A stretch of 64,000 nt of DNA from an uncultured Sphingomonadaceae bacterium. Lineage in GTDB: Bacteria > Pseudomonadota > Alphaproteobacteria > Sphingomonadales > Sphingomonadaceae. Below, piece by piece: positions 33,561-41,289 of the stretch (the first letter of the stretch is position 1; every line of letters begins with the position of its first letter). The notes under the pieces were generated by a model. That model was not told the DNA's origin. It saw nothing but the letters and a program-made list of their open reading frames with translations, and did not search any database. The position numbers were made by a program, and so were the translations under genes. Location of the stretch: contig CANNFX010000002.1 in assembly GCA_947504025.1 (NCBI GenBank), positions 62,001-126,000 on the forward strand, read 5' to 3'.

Positions 33561-34871
33561 TTAAACCTTCGTCAATGCCTGATCGAAGTCGGCGATCAGA
33601 TCATCGGCATCTTCGATACCAATCGAAACTCGCACCAGGTTATCGGTGATGCCAAGTGCTGCTTTGCGCTCATCTGGTACAGAGATGTGAGTCATTGCCG
33701 CAGGATGGCTGGCGAGTGTTTCAGTCCCGCCGAGGCTGACGGCTAGTTTTGCAATCCGCAGGGCGTCGAGGAAACGGAAGCTTTCCGTCTCACCTCCCTT
33801 GATGAACACTGAAAAGGTGCTGCCTGCGCCCATACAATGGCGGTTATAAATGTCCTGTTGGCGTGGGTCGTCGATCATGCCGAGATAGCCGAGACCTTCG
33901 ACCTTCGGGTGACTTTTCAGGAAAGCGCAGACCTTCGCGGCGTTCTCGCCCGCACGGGTCATGCGTAGTTCGACCGTTTCGAGTGAGCGCAGCAGCATCC
34001 AAGCCGTGTTGGGATCGCAAATGCCGCCCATTGTATTGCGGAGCGCGCGGACGGGATCCATCAGGCGCTTTGGCCCTGCGATGCTGCCGGCGACGAGATC
34101 CGAATGACCGCCAACATATTTGGTCAGCGAATAGACTACGACATCGGCGCCGTGGTCGAGCGGGCGTTGCCAGAGCGGGCCGAGGAACGTGTTGTCGATC
34201 GCAATCGGTGCACCGCCATCGCCCAAGATCGCATCGCGTGCTTCCCGGACCGCCTCGATATCGACCAAAGCGTTGGTCGGGTTCGCCGGACTTTCGAGAT
34301 AGACCAGTGCGACCTTACCGCCATTTTCAGCAGCTTGTGCCTTGGCCTTTTCAAGCACGGTATCAAGCTCTTCGCGTGTCGCACCTGCTGGGAAGTCGAC
34401 ATAGGTTACGCCGTATTTCGACATGATTTTCGAAACAAAGCCCTCGGTCGCAGCATATAGCGGCCCGGAGTGCACAATCACATCGCCCGCGCTGCAATAG
34501 GCCAGCATCATGATGGTAATTGCGGTCATGCCGCTGGAGAAGACCAGCGAGTCCTCTGCACCGTCCCAGATGGCGAGACGGTCTTCGAGAATCTCCTGAT
34601 TTGGCCCGTTGAAGCGTGAATAGACCAGTCCTTCGACATCACCTTTGCGCTTGCCGGTCAGGCCTTCGAAGTGATGTTTGCCGGCTTGTGCATTTTCAAA
34701 TGCGAATGTGCTGGTTAGGAAGATTGGCGCTTTCAGCGAACCTTCGGATAAGACAGGATCGTACCCATAGCCCATCATCAATGTTGATGGCTTGAGCTCA
34801 CGGCCTCCAATAGTGGTTACGGCTTGCTTGGGTTTGCGGCGCGGAGTTGGTGTGTCAGTTTCGTCAGACAT
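33561..34871 (-). CDS. trans-sulfuration PLP enzyme (cystathionine gamma-synthase/lyase family)
   Basis: A 436-residue Cys/Met-metabolism PLP enzyme. The PLP lysine is in Y-S-L-T-K-Y-V-G-G-H-S-D, with V-F-S-S-G-M-T-A, L-Y-A-A-T-E and the late S-L-G-G-T-E-T-L motifs. It makes or breaks C-S bonds in methionine and cysteine metabolism; whether it is cystathionine gamma-synthase, a gamma-lyase or an acylhomoserine sulfhydrylase cannot be told by eye. An N-terminal extension of about 25 residues is unusual. It has a well-placed ribosome-binding site (AGGAAG, 9 nt from ATG) that sits in a structured leader. Confidence 0.9.
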   Translation of the reverse strand: MSDETDTPTPRRKPKQAVTTIGGRELKPSTLMMGYGYDPVLSEGSLKAPIFLTSTFAFENAQAGKHHFEGLTGKRKGDVEGLVYSRFNGPNQEILEDRLAIWDGAEDSLVFSSGMTAITIMMLAYCSAGDVIVHSGPLYAATEGFVSKIMSKYGVTYVDFPAGATREELDTVLEKAKAQAAENGGKVALVYLESPANPTNALVDIEAVREARDAILGDGGAPIAIDNTFLGPLWQRPLDHGADVVVYSLTKYVGGHSDLVAGSIAGPKRLMDPVRALRNTMGGICDPNTAWMLLRSLETVELRMTRAGENAAKVCAFLKSHPKVEGLGYLGMIDDPRQQDIYNRHCMGAGSTFSVFIKGGETESFRFLDALRIAKLAVSLGGTETLASHPAAMTHISVPDERKAALGITDNLVRVSIGIEDADDLIADFDQALTKV

Positions 34872-34880
34872 GGGAGATTG

Positions 34881-34973
34881 CTTCCTATTCGAACGCTCCT
34901 AGGAAGGCAGGAGCTAGCCCGTGCGCTGCAGCCAGGGTTCCTAACCTCCGCAGGAACGCGTCTCCGCAAGCGC
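34881..34973 (-). promoter_or_regulatory. structured mRNA leader with possible H-type pseudoknot over the ribosome-binding site
   Basis: Read on the minus strand, GCUCCU (34914-34909) can pair with AGGAGC (34900-34895), and the loop between them holds CUUCCU (34906-34901), which is complementary to AGGAAG (34886-34881), the Shine-Dalgarno of the trans-sulfuration gene. The geometry is a classical H-type pseudoknot: two 6-bp stems, connectors of 2, 0 and 8 nt. Upstream, GTTCCT/AGGAAC (34937-34957) forms a second hairpin, enclosed by GCGCT/AGCGC (34923-34927 with 34969-34973). By eye it does not match the SAM-II or SAM/SAH consensus I know. Confidence 0.5.
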
Positions 34974-35031
34974 CGGATAATGAGAGCGTGAATATCGTTT
35001 CAGATGCAACAATTCAACAATTGAGTGCGGC

Positions 35032-36444
35032 TTATCCCGCGATTGCTGCAACCGACCATACCATCGCGACGATCAGGAATATCCCGACAATATCGAGGAT
35101 AAACCCGGCGCCTACCATGCGGGGCAGGGCGATGCGTCCGGTTGACCAGGCGATTGCGTTGGGGCCGGTTCCTGCAGGAAGCATGAAGCCCCAGCTCGCC
35201 GCCAGAGCAGCGGGCATAGCGAGCAATACAGGATCGACACCCATTGCGACTGTCAGGCTAGCGACGACCGGTATGATAGCGCTGGCCGTTGCGACATTGC
35301 TGGCGAATTCGGTGATCAGCACCACCATCGCCACCAGCGCGAGAGCTACCAATATGAGCGGCACGGCCGATAGCGGCAGCAGCGCGTTGCCAAGCCATTC
35401 CGCTAGGCCAGATGCACCCATACCAGCTGCGAGCGCCAGTCCGCCGCCGAACATCATGATCACGCCCCACGGCGCGCGGTCGGCTTCTTTCCATGTCAGC
35501 AGTGGGCGGCCCGTGCCGTCCGGTAACAAGAACAGCGCGAGGCCAGCGGCGATGGCGATGGTGCCATCTGTCAGGGAGCCATCGGGCAAGTAGGTCTTCA
35601 ACCAAGGTGCTGTCATCCACAGCAGAAATGTGATCGCGATTAGCGGGATCAGCCTGCGTTCGGGAACGCTCCATGCTGAATGCGTGTCTATCGATGCTCT
35701 TGCGGCCTCCACGTCGAAAGGATGCGCGGCGACTTTTTGCACGCGGGAGATGATCAGTGCTGCCACGGGCACTCCGACTATGACGATAGGAAGGCCGAAC
35801 ATGGTCCATTGCGCGAAGCTGATTTGTACGCCGATCATCGTATCGAGCAGTGCCACAGCGATGCCGTTGGTTGGTGAGCCGACAATCGTGCCAAGCCCGC
35901 CGATTGAGGCGGCAAAAGCTATCCCGATCGGCAGCGCTCCAGCCAGCCCATCCTTCTCGCCGTCTGCCAGCCCACCACCGGCCAAGACTGCCAAGGCCAT
36001 CGGCATCATAATCAGCGATGTGGAAGTGTTTGAAATCAACATCGACAACAGCGCAGCCGAAATCATGAAGGCGAGCAGCAAACGAGACTGGCCGCCACCA
36101 CTGCCCACTGTCTTGAGGATCGCTAGCGAGAGCCGCCGGTGCAGTCCCGTCCTCTCGATCGCCAGCGCGATAAAGGCGCCGCCAAGGATCAGGAACAGGA
36201 TCGGTGCGTAATAGGCGCTTGCGGTTTCCTTAGCTGTCAGCACACCTGCAAAGGGCAAAACCAGGAATGGCATCAAAGCCGTTGCCGTGAGCGGAATAGC
36301 CTCTGTCATCCACCACGCCGCCATCAGGACAACCAGCCCTGCAACAATCCAAGCCTCGCGCGGCATTCCGGCGGGAGCGGGCAGGAATATGGCTGCGAGC
36401 AGGGCCAATGCGCCGATGATCAGGCCAATGCGCTGTGCGGTCAT
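35032..36444 (-). CDS. SLC13/DASS family anion transporter
   Basis: A 470-residue membrane protein with 11-12 predicted helices. Both Ser-Asn-Thr-type signatures of the divalent-anion:Na+ symporter family are present: I-S-N-T-S-T-S-L-I-M-M-P and F-A-S-N-V-A-T-A-S-A-I-I-P, followed by P-A-G-T-G-P-N-A-I. The best-known members carry succinate, citrate or other dicarboxylates, some carry sulfate. It is upstream of the trans-sulfuration gene on the same strand but separated by a leader of about 160 bp, so independent expression is likely. Confidence 0.9.
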   Translation of the reverse strand: MTAQRIGLIIGALALLAAIFLPAPAGMPREAWIVAGLVVLMAAWWMTEAIPLTATALMPFLVLPFAGVLTAKETASAYYAPILFLILGGAFIALAIERTGLHRRLSLAILKTVGSGGGQSRLLLAFMISAALLSMLISNTSTSLIMMPMALAVLAGGGLADGEKDGLAGALPIGIAFAASIGGLGTIVGSPTNGIAVALLDTMIGVQISFAQWTMFGLPIVIVGVPVAALIISRVQKVAAHPFDVEAARASIDTHSAWSVPERRLIPLIAITFLLWMTAPWLKTYLPDGSLTDGTIAIAAGLALFLLPDGTGRPLLTWKEADRAPWGVIMMFGGGLALAAGMGASGLAEWLGNALLPLSAVPLILVALALVAMVVLITEFASNVATASAIIPVVASLTVAMGVDPVLLAMPAALAASWGFMLPAGTGPNAIAWSTGRIALPRMVGAGFILDIVGIFLIVAMVWSVAAIAG

Positions 36445-36694
36445 TGTTTCAAGTACCTATCCCGATAGAAAAGCGCATATTCGCCTCGTGTCTTGTTCAG
36501 ACTTTCGAACACTTATCTGACCAAAGTGACACATGTTACACACCCATATAGCAAAATGGGAACCATCCCAGACGCACCTGTGGATGGGAGGAAATTCGCT
36601 GTTGATGAAGGCGGATTTGAGCACTGAGAGGCCCTATCCGACGAAAGTGGAGTAGGAAATGACCAGGTGCTGAGAAAAGAGGCGCTGCAAAGCG
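36445..36694. other. intergenic region, 250 bp
   Basis: Holds the promoter of the DASS gene and the 3' end of the tetR transcript. I see a short imperfect palindrome (GTG-ac-ACATGT-ta-CAC near 36528) and a 16-codon frame at 36605 without support; nothing convincing. Confidence 0.4.
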
Positions 36695-37228
36695 TTAGGC
36701 TTCAAACAATGCACTTATTCCGGCGATGGCTGGCGCATCCATCACTGTATCACCAGATGCCTGGGCGAGTGATTGGCCAAGATAGGCCCAGTAGATAAAC
36801 TTCGCCCGCTCATCTGCTTGCTGCTCTGAAATGCCTGCGGCAACGAGCAGCGCTGAAATATAGGCAGTCCGCTTATCATCAACCTGGGCGGTTACCGCCG
36901 CAACCTTATGATCTTGCGCAGCCCACAATCTGATAGCGCGGTCGAGTTGATCAGTACGGGCGAAAGCACGTTCCATCAGTAGCTTTAAACGATCGGGGCT
37001 CGCTTCTTCAGACAGTTCGAGCATGACCTGATCTGTTGTAACTTTTTGCCAGCTATCGAGTAGCTGTGTGCAAAAGTCGTCAATATCGGTGAAGTGCCAG
37101 TAAAAACTTCCACGTGAGACGTTCAGCCCTTTCGCCATTGCGCCGACCTTCAATCCGCCCATGCCGCTTTGAGCCACGGTGCGCAGGCCATGCCGGATCC
37201 AATCGGGCTTTGTCAGGCGGTCATCCAT
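36695..37228 (-). CDS. TetR-family transcriptional regulator
   Basis: A 177-residue regulator from the ATG at 37228 (M-D-D-R-L-T-K-P-D-W). The N-terminal HTH reads V-G-A-M-A-K-G-L-N-V-S-R-G-S-F-Y-W-H-F, diagnostic of TetR proteins. The C-terminal ligand domain has no recognisable specificity. It is divergent from a small membrane protein, and two matching palindromes lie directly against both start codons, which implies autoregulation and control of the neighbour. Confidence 0.92.
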   Translation of the reverse strand: MDDRLTKPDWIRHGLRTVAQSGMGGLKVGAMAKGLNVSRGSFYWHFTDIDDFCTQLLDSWQKVTTDQVMLELSEEASPDRLKLLMERAFARTDQLDRAIRLWAAQDHKVAAVTAQVDDKRTAYISALLVAAGISEQQADERAKFIYWAYLGQSLAQASGDTVMDAPAIAGISALFEA

Positions 37229-37235
37229 CGAGTGA

Positions 37236-37253
37236 CCATACACATGTGTATTG
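37236..37253. promoter_or_regulatory. TetR operator candidate O1
   Basis: CCATACA-CATG-TGTATTG, an 18-bp palindrome with one mismatched pair, begins 8 bp upstream of the tetR start codon. It matches O2 in half-sites and 4-bp spacer; the centres are 44 bp apart, about four helical turns. Confidence 0.65.
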
Positions 37254-37279
37254 ACGTACGCTAGTGCTGGAGCTACTAA

Positions 37280-37297
37280 CCATACAGAGGTGTATGG
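37280..37297. promoter_or_regulatory. TetR operator candidate O2
   Basis: CCATACA-GAGG-TGTATGG, a perfect 7+7 palindrome whose spacer GAGG is the probable ribosome-binding site of the divergent membrane-protein gene (ATG at 37300). Binding here would block transcription and sits on the translation-initiation DNA. Confidence 0.65.
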
Positions 37298-37299
37298 AA

Positions 37300-37680
37300 A
37301 TGTTATCACAACCGACAATGTTAATTATCGCCGGGGTTATCGGCGCAGCTACGGCTGTGTTTCACGGCGTCTTGACTCAGAAATTGATGGTCAGGCCGGT
37401 GGGTGAAATGATGGGGACAGATGGTAGACTACCACAGTCGCTGAGGCGGCTGGTTCCGGCATTACTGCAATTCAGCACGTTCAACTGGCTGATTGGCGGA
37501 TTGGCTTTGGTCGCGGCGGGACTGTGGTCGGGATCGGAAGGGCAGACCGTTGTGGGGCTGTTGGTGGGCAGTTCGTATGTTTTCGGCGCCGCCGCTAATT
37601 TCTGGGGGACGCGTGGCCGGCACCCGGGCTGGGTATTGCTTGCCGCCGCATGCCTGCTGATCGCCTTCGGAATTTTGTAA
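37300..37680 (+). CDS. small four-helix membrane protein, TetR-controlled
   Basis: A 126-residue hydrophobic protein with four predicted transmembrane helices (M-L-I-I-A-G-V-I-G-A-A, F-N-W-L-I-G-G-L-A-L-V-A-A-G, V-G-L-L-V-G-S-S-Y-V-F, W-V-L-L-A-A-A-C-L-L). I chose the ATG at 37300, 9 nt after GAGG; an ATG two codons earlier is possible. Not recognised as a named transporter. The tight operator pair suggests it answers a small-molecule signal bound by the TetR regulator. Confidence 0.7.
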   Translation: MLSQPTMLIIAGVIGAATAVFHGVLTQKLMVRPVGEMMGTDGRLPQSLRRLVPALLQFSTFNWLIGGLALVAAGLWSGSEGQTVVGLLVGSSYVFGAAANFWGTRGRHPGWVLLAAACLLIAFGIL

Positions 37681-37787
37681 CGTTATCGACGGAGAGCCGA
37701 CAGAGACCGTCCTACCGCTTTCCGGTGCTTGCCATTGTTGATCAATGCGGCGACCAATGCTGCCTGACAATATTCGAGGAGGCATGA

Positions 37788-38849
37788 ATGAAAGCGATAT
37801 TGATTGCACTTGCAGCGCTGGCCTGCGTTCCGGCTTCAGCCCAAGAGGTTGCGTATGATTTTCAGGGGCTCGACCCGGCCCTAACCGTTGAGCCCACTCA
37901 AGTGATGGTTCTTGGTACGACCCATTTGAGCCAGCATCGCAACGAACTATCGCCGCCCGATCTCGACGTGCTTCTGGAGCGGCTTGCGCGTTTCGCGCCG
38001 GATGCGATCACGATTGAATCCATGCCGGGCAAGATCTGTGAAATGGTGAGCGCCTATCCGAGTGAATATCCCGGTGTCGCAGATAGTTATTGCCATGATA
38101 TGAGCGGTCCGCGCGCTGAATCAGGGCTTGATGCTGCCGCGGGCTTGGCTGCGGTAAGGGCCACGCTCAGCGGTGAATGGAACAACCCATCGCCATCTGA
38201 TCGCAGGAAGCTCGCAGCAGCCTTCCTTGCGGCATCTGATCCGTATTCGGCCCTTGTCCAATGGTGGCATTTAGAGCCTGAGGAGCGGCGGATGGCCGAT
38301 GGCCTGGGCGAGAGCTCGATTGCCCTGCTTGAGAAGTTAGGTTCCTCGATGAACGAAAATGGTCAACTGGGTGCCCGCTTGGCTGTGATGCTTGGTCAAG
38401 ACCGTGTATTCCCAGCGGATGATCACGGTGCTGACAGTGTCCTAACTGCCCATGGAAGAGCACTTTGGGAACGGATGGGAGCAATATGGCGGTCTGAGCC
38501 GCAGTTTGATTCTTCCGGAAGGGAAGAGGCCGATGCAGCTTTGCTGGGTGGCAAAGTGTTGGAAGCTTACCGCTATTATAACTCTCCCGAAATGCAATCC
38601 CGCGCCATGAATGGCGATTTTCGAAAAGCGATGAACGACAATGAAGGGCAGGGGTACGGACGTATTTATCTGGCCTGGTATCAAACCAGAAATCTGCGGA
38701 TGGTGGCATCAATAGTCGCTGCCTCATCCCAAAAGCCCGGCGGCCGAACGCTCGCAATCGTTGGGGCGTCGCACAAGCCATACTTCGAAGCTTATCTCGG
38801 TGTCATGCATGACATTGAAGTTGTGAATACCGGCACGGTTCTCGACTAA
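37788..38849 (+). CDS. DUF5694 family exported protein
   Basis: A 353-residue protein with a clear signal peptide ending P-A-S-A. Conserved-looking segments are M-V-L-G-T-T-H-L-S-Q-H, I-E-S-M-P-G and a late L-A-I-V-G-A-S-H-K-P-Y-F-E. I associate the G-T-x-H-x and E-x-x-P layout with DUF5694, related to the TraB/erythromycin-esterase-like fold. Function unknown; the histidines and glutamate may form a hydrolytic centre. A strong terminator follows. Confidence 0.75.
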   Translation: MKAILIALAALACVPASAQEVAYDFQGLDPALTVEPTQVMVLGTTHLSQHRNELSPPDLDVLLERLARFAPDAITIESMPGKICEMVSAYPSEYPGVADSYCHDMSGPRAESGLDAAAGLAAVRATLSGEWNNPSPSDRRKLAAAFLAASDPYSALVQWWHLEPEERRMADGLGESSIALLEKLGSSMNENGQLGARLAVMLGQDRVFPADDHGADSVLTAHGRALWERMGAIWRSEPQFDSSGREEADAALLGGKVLEAYRYYNSPEMQSRAMNGDFRKAMNDNEGQGYGRIYLAWYQTRNLRMVASIVAASSQKPGGRTLAIVGASHKPYFEAYLGVMHDIEVVNTGTVLD

Positions 38850-38865
38850 CGATCAGCACTCAATA

Positions 38866-38894
38866 AAAAGGGCGCCCCAACGGAGCGCCCTTTT
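38866..38894. terminator. bidirectional rho-independent terminator
   Basis: AAAA-GGGCGC-(9-nt loop)-GCGCCC-TTTT: a 6-bp GC stem flanked by A and T tracts on both sides, placed between the convergent DUF5694 gene and infC. Confidence 0.9.
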
Positions 38895-38919
38895 CAATTT
38901 CATAAAGTGATCCGTCAGC

Positions 38920-39468
38920 CTATTTAGGCGACAGCACCATCAGCATCTGACGGCCTTCCAGCCTTGGGAATGCTTCGATCTTGGCGACTTCTGCAGTGTC
39001 GTCCTGAACGCGCTTTAGCAAGTTCATGCCGAGCTCCTGGTGGGCCATTTCGCGGCCGCGGAACCGGAGTGTGATCTTCACCTTGTCGCCATTGTCGATG
39101 AATTTGAAGACATTGCGCATCTTCACGTCATAATCATGCGTGTCGATGTTGGGGCGCATTTTGACTTCTTTGATGTCCTGCGTTTTCTGCGTCTTGCGCG
39201 CGGCGTTAGCCTTCTTTTGCGCTTCGAAGCGATATTTGCCGACATCGAGGAATTTGCAAACGGGCGGATCCGCGCCGGGCGATACTTCGACCAGGTCAAG
39301 GCCGTGTTCGGCCGCCTGCTCAATCGCCTCGCGCGTGAACATCACGCCGATATTTTCGCCTTCATGGTCGATGACTCGAACCTTGTCGACGTTGATCATT
39401 TCGTTGAATCGTGGCCCGCTCTTAACGGGGGGCGCCATACTGCGCCGTGGTGGACGAGCTATAGTAAT
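38920..39468 (-). CDS. infC: translation initiation factor IF-3
   Basis: The body is standard IF-3: A-E-P-type segment [21 protein letters not shown] and a C-terminal E-G-R-Q-M-L-M-V-L. The first ATG (39438) has no ribosome-binding site, but in frame upstream AGGAGA (39476-39471) precedes an ATT codon at 39468 (3 nt spacing) and an ATA at 39462 (9 nt from AGGAG). Either gives an extension starting (M)-T-I-A-R-P-P or (M)-A-R-P-P. Rare AUU-type starts are the known basis of IF-3 autoregulation. The coordinates given use ATT; the choice is inferred. Confidence 0.93.
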   Translation of the reverse strand: MTIARPPRRSMAPPVKSGPRFNEMINVDKVRVIDHEGENIGVMFTREAIEQAAEHGLDLVEVSPGADPPVCKFLDVGKYRFEAQKKANAARKTQKTQDIKEVKMRPNIDTHDYDVKMRNVFKFIDNGDKVKITLRFRGREMAHQELGMNLLKRVQDDTAEVAKIEAFPRLEGRQMLMVLSPK

Positions 39469-39545
39469 TGTCTCCTGTGTATCAGTAACTGGCTGTTACT
39501 TAGGGTCTCGCAGGCATTTACGCAAAGCCCTTGTCGCACAAATTT

Positions 39546-40253
39546 TCACGCAGCGCCGCGCCAGAGGGGAAATTGCAACAGTTTGCCCTTTGCGGGCAGA
39601 ACGGCATCGATCTGGTCGCTGGGCTGCATGGCTTTCAGGATGGCAGGGTCTCCGGCATCCATTCCGCCTGTAAGTGCCCCGAAAGCTGGCAAAATCATCC
39701 GGCCGGAGCCAGTTTGGTCTGAACTCACAACTGCGCATGCACGGCGGATATTACGCCCGCGAACAGTTACCTTCAAGCGTGGGTGATAATGGCCGGATAG
39801 TTCCGGCAATAGCTCGCCCGGCTTTGCCTGATGGCGCAACAGTAGTCCGCCGAGCATGATTTCATCAACGACTGTGCCGCCCGAATTGGCTTCCATCTGC
39901 GAATCGTGATTGCCAGTGATCCACACCCAATCCACCGCGCGGGTCAGGGCATCGAGCATTCCGGCCGCATGTGGTTCGAGCCGTTGTGTCCCAGCGCTAT
40001 CATGAAAATTGTCGCCAAGAGTAAACACTCGCGTGGCACCGGTTTCACGGATGGCAAGTGCCAGCCGTTCCAATGTTTCGCGGCTATCATAGGGCGGTAA
40101 CATTTGACCGGACTTGGCATACCAGCTCGCTTTTTCCAGATGCAGGTCGGCCACCAGCAGAGCTTTCTCGCGCGGCCAATAGACCGCGCGGCCTTCCAAT
40201 AGGATCAGTTCTTCGCCAGCGAAAGAAATGGGTGCGAACGAAAGGGGAACCAT
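39546..40253 (-). CDS. pdeM: ligase-associated DNA damage response endonuclease PdeM
   Basis: A 235-residue calcineurin-like metallophosphoesterase. Metal motifs are in order: V-A-D-L-H-L-E-K, L-G-D-N-F-H-D, I-T-G-N-H-D and L-S-G-H-Y-H-P. PdeM is usually encoded with a DNA ligase, an exonuclease and a Lhr-type helicase; none of these lies nearby here. The ATG at 40253 is preferred over the GTG at 40262. It is divergent from hemF. Confidence 0.88.
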   Translation of the reverse strand: MVPLSFAPISFAGEELILLEGRAVYWPREKALLVADLHLEKASWYAKSGQMLPPYDSRETLERLALAIRETGATRVFTLGDNFHDSAGTQRLEPHAAGMLDALTRAVDWVWITGNHDSQMEANSGGTVVDEIMLGGLLLRHQAKPGELLPELSGHYHPRLKVTVRGRNIRRACAVVSSDQTGSGRMILPAFGALTGGMDAGDPAILKAMQPSDQIDAVLPAKGKLLQFPLWRGAA

Positions 40254-40302
40254 CAGCTTCACTTGCCGGAGCGGCGCGCCTTTGGCAAGGCGTTGCTAGC
40301 GC

Positions 40303-40316
40303 TTGATCTGCATCAA
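40303..40316. promoter_or_regulatory. FNR/Anr-type box upstream of hemF
   Basis: TTGATCTGCATCAA is an exact match to the FNR-family consensus TTGAT-N4-ATCAA and lies about 86 bp before the hemF ATG and 50 bp from the pdeM ATG. It predicts oxygen-responsive control by an FNR/FnrL-type protein. Confidence 0.7.
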
Positions 40317-40401
40317 AGTGCATGGCCCCGAATGCAGGCATTGGGGTCTCACCGCGCGGGGCGATTTCCGCCTTGCCAATGCTCTGGAAGCAACGAGGAC
40401 C

Positions 40402-41271
40402 ATGACCGAAACCGCTGACATAAGTGCCGCCCATATCGCCAATGCAAAGGATTGGTTCGAGAATCTGCGAACCCAGATCTGCGATGCCTTTGAAGCAATC
40501 GAGCGCGAGTCTGGCAGTGACGCGGCATTCCAGTTCACGCCATGGGAACGTGAGGAAGAAGGGAACGGCGACCCCGGCGGCGGTATGCAGGGACTGATGA
40601 AGGGCAAGGTCTTCGAAAAAGTAGGGGTGAATGTCTCTACGGTCCGCGGAAATTTCTCGCCTGAGTTTGCGGATTCGATTAACGGTGCCAGCGCGGAAAG
40701 GCCCTCGTTCACCGCCACGGGCATCAGCCTCGTTGCCCATATGGCGAACCCGCATGTGCCTGCGGTCCATATGAACACCCGTTTCCTGACTACCGGTAAG
40801 GCATGGTTTGGGGGCGGTGCTGACCTCAATCCACCAATCCCCTACGAGGATGATACGGATGAGTTTCATGCTGCGTTTCGGGCCGCATGTGCCGGCCATA
40901 ACCCGACTTATTACGAACGCTTCAAGAAATGGGCGGACGATTATTTCTATATTCCGCATCGCCAGTGCCACCGCGGGGTAGGGGGGATATTCTATGACCA
41001 CCTTGAATGTGACGATGACGCTGGGTTCGATCGCAATTTCGCCTTCACTCGCGATGTTGGTGAGACATTCCTGGATATATATCCAAAACTGGTCCGCCGC
41101 CGAATGAACACCGAATTCACCGATGCTGAGAAGCAGCAGCAGCTCGAATGGCGAGGCCGTTATGCCGAGTTCAATCTGGTATATGACCGGGGCACGCTGT
41201 TTGGTTTGAAGACCGGCGGCAATATCGATGCGATTCTGATGAGCCTGCCTCCCGAGGCGGTTTGGTCATAA
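40402..41271 (+). CDS. hemF: oxygen-dependent coproporphyrinogen III oxidase
   Basis: A 289-residue enzyme from the ATG at 40402. Signature segments: G-G-G-M-Q-G-L-M-K-G, V-H-M-N-T-R, W-F-G-G-G-A-D-L-N-P, Y-Y-E-R-F-K-K-W-A-D-D-Y-F and R-G-V-G-G-I-F-Y-D-H-L. It converts coproporphyrinogen III to protoporphyrinogen IX with O2, in heme (and in phototrophs bacteriochlorophyll) synthesis. An FNR box lies upstream. Confidence 0.97.
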   Translation: MTETADISAAHIANAKDWFENLRTQICDAFEAIERESGSDAAFQFTPWEREEEGNGDPGGGMQGLMKGKVFEKVGVNVSTVRGNFSPEFADSINGASAERPSFTATGISLVAHMANPHVPAVHMNTRFLTTGKAWFGGGADLNPPIPYEDDTDEFHAAFRAACAGHNPTYYERFKKWADDYFYIPHRQCHRGVGGIFYDHLECDDDAGFDRNFAFTRDVGETFLDIYPKLVRRRMNTEFTDAEKQQQLEWRGRYAEFNLVYDRGTLFGLKTGGNIDAILMSLPPEAVWS

Positions 41272-41289
41272 AGACCAAGATTGCCCGAA

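Noticed and set aside
34881..34973. Annotation as a SAM-II riboswitch
   Set aside because: Architecture is similar but the conserved SAM-II core sequence is not seen; kept as an unclassified leader instead.
36605..36655. 16-codon frame in the gap after the DASS gene
   Set aside because: Too short, with poorly spaced ribosome-binding site and no family.
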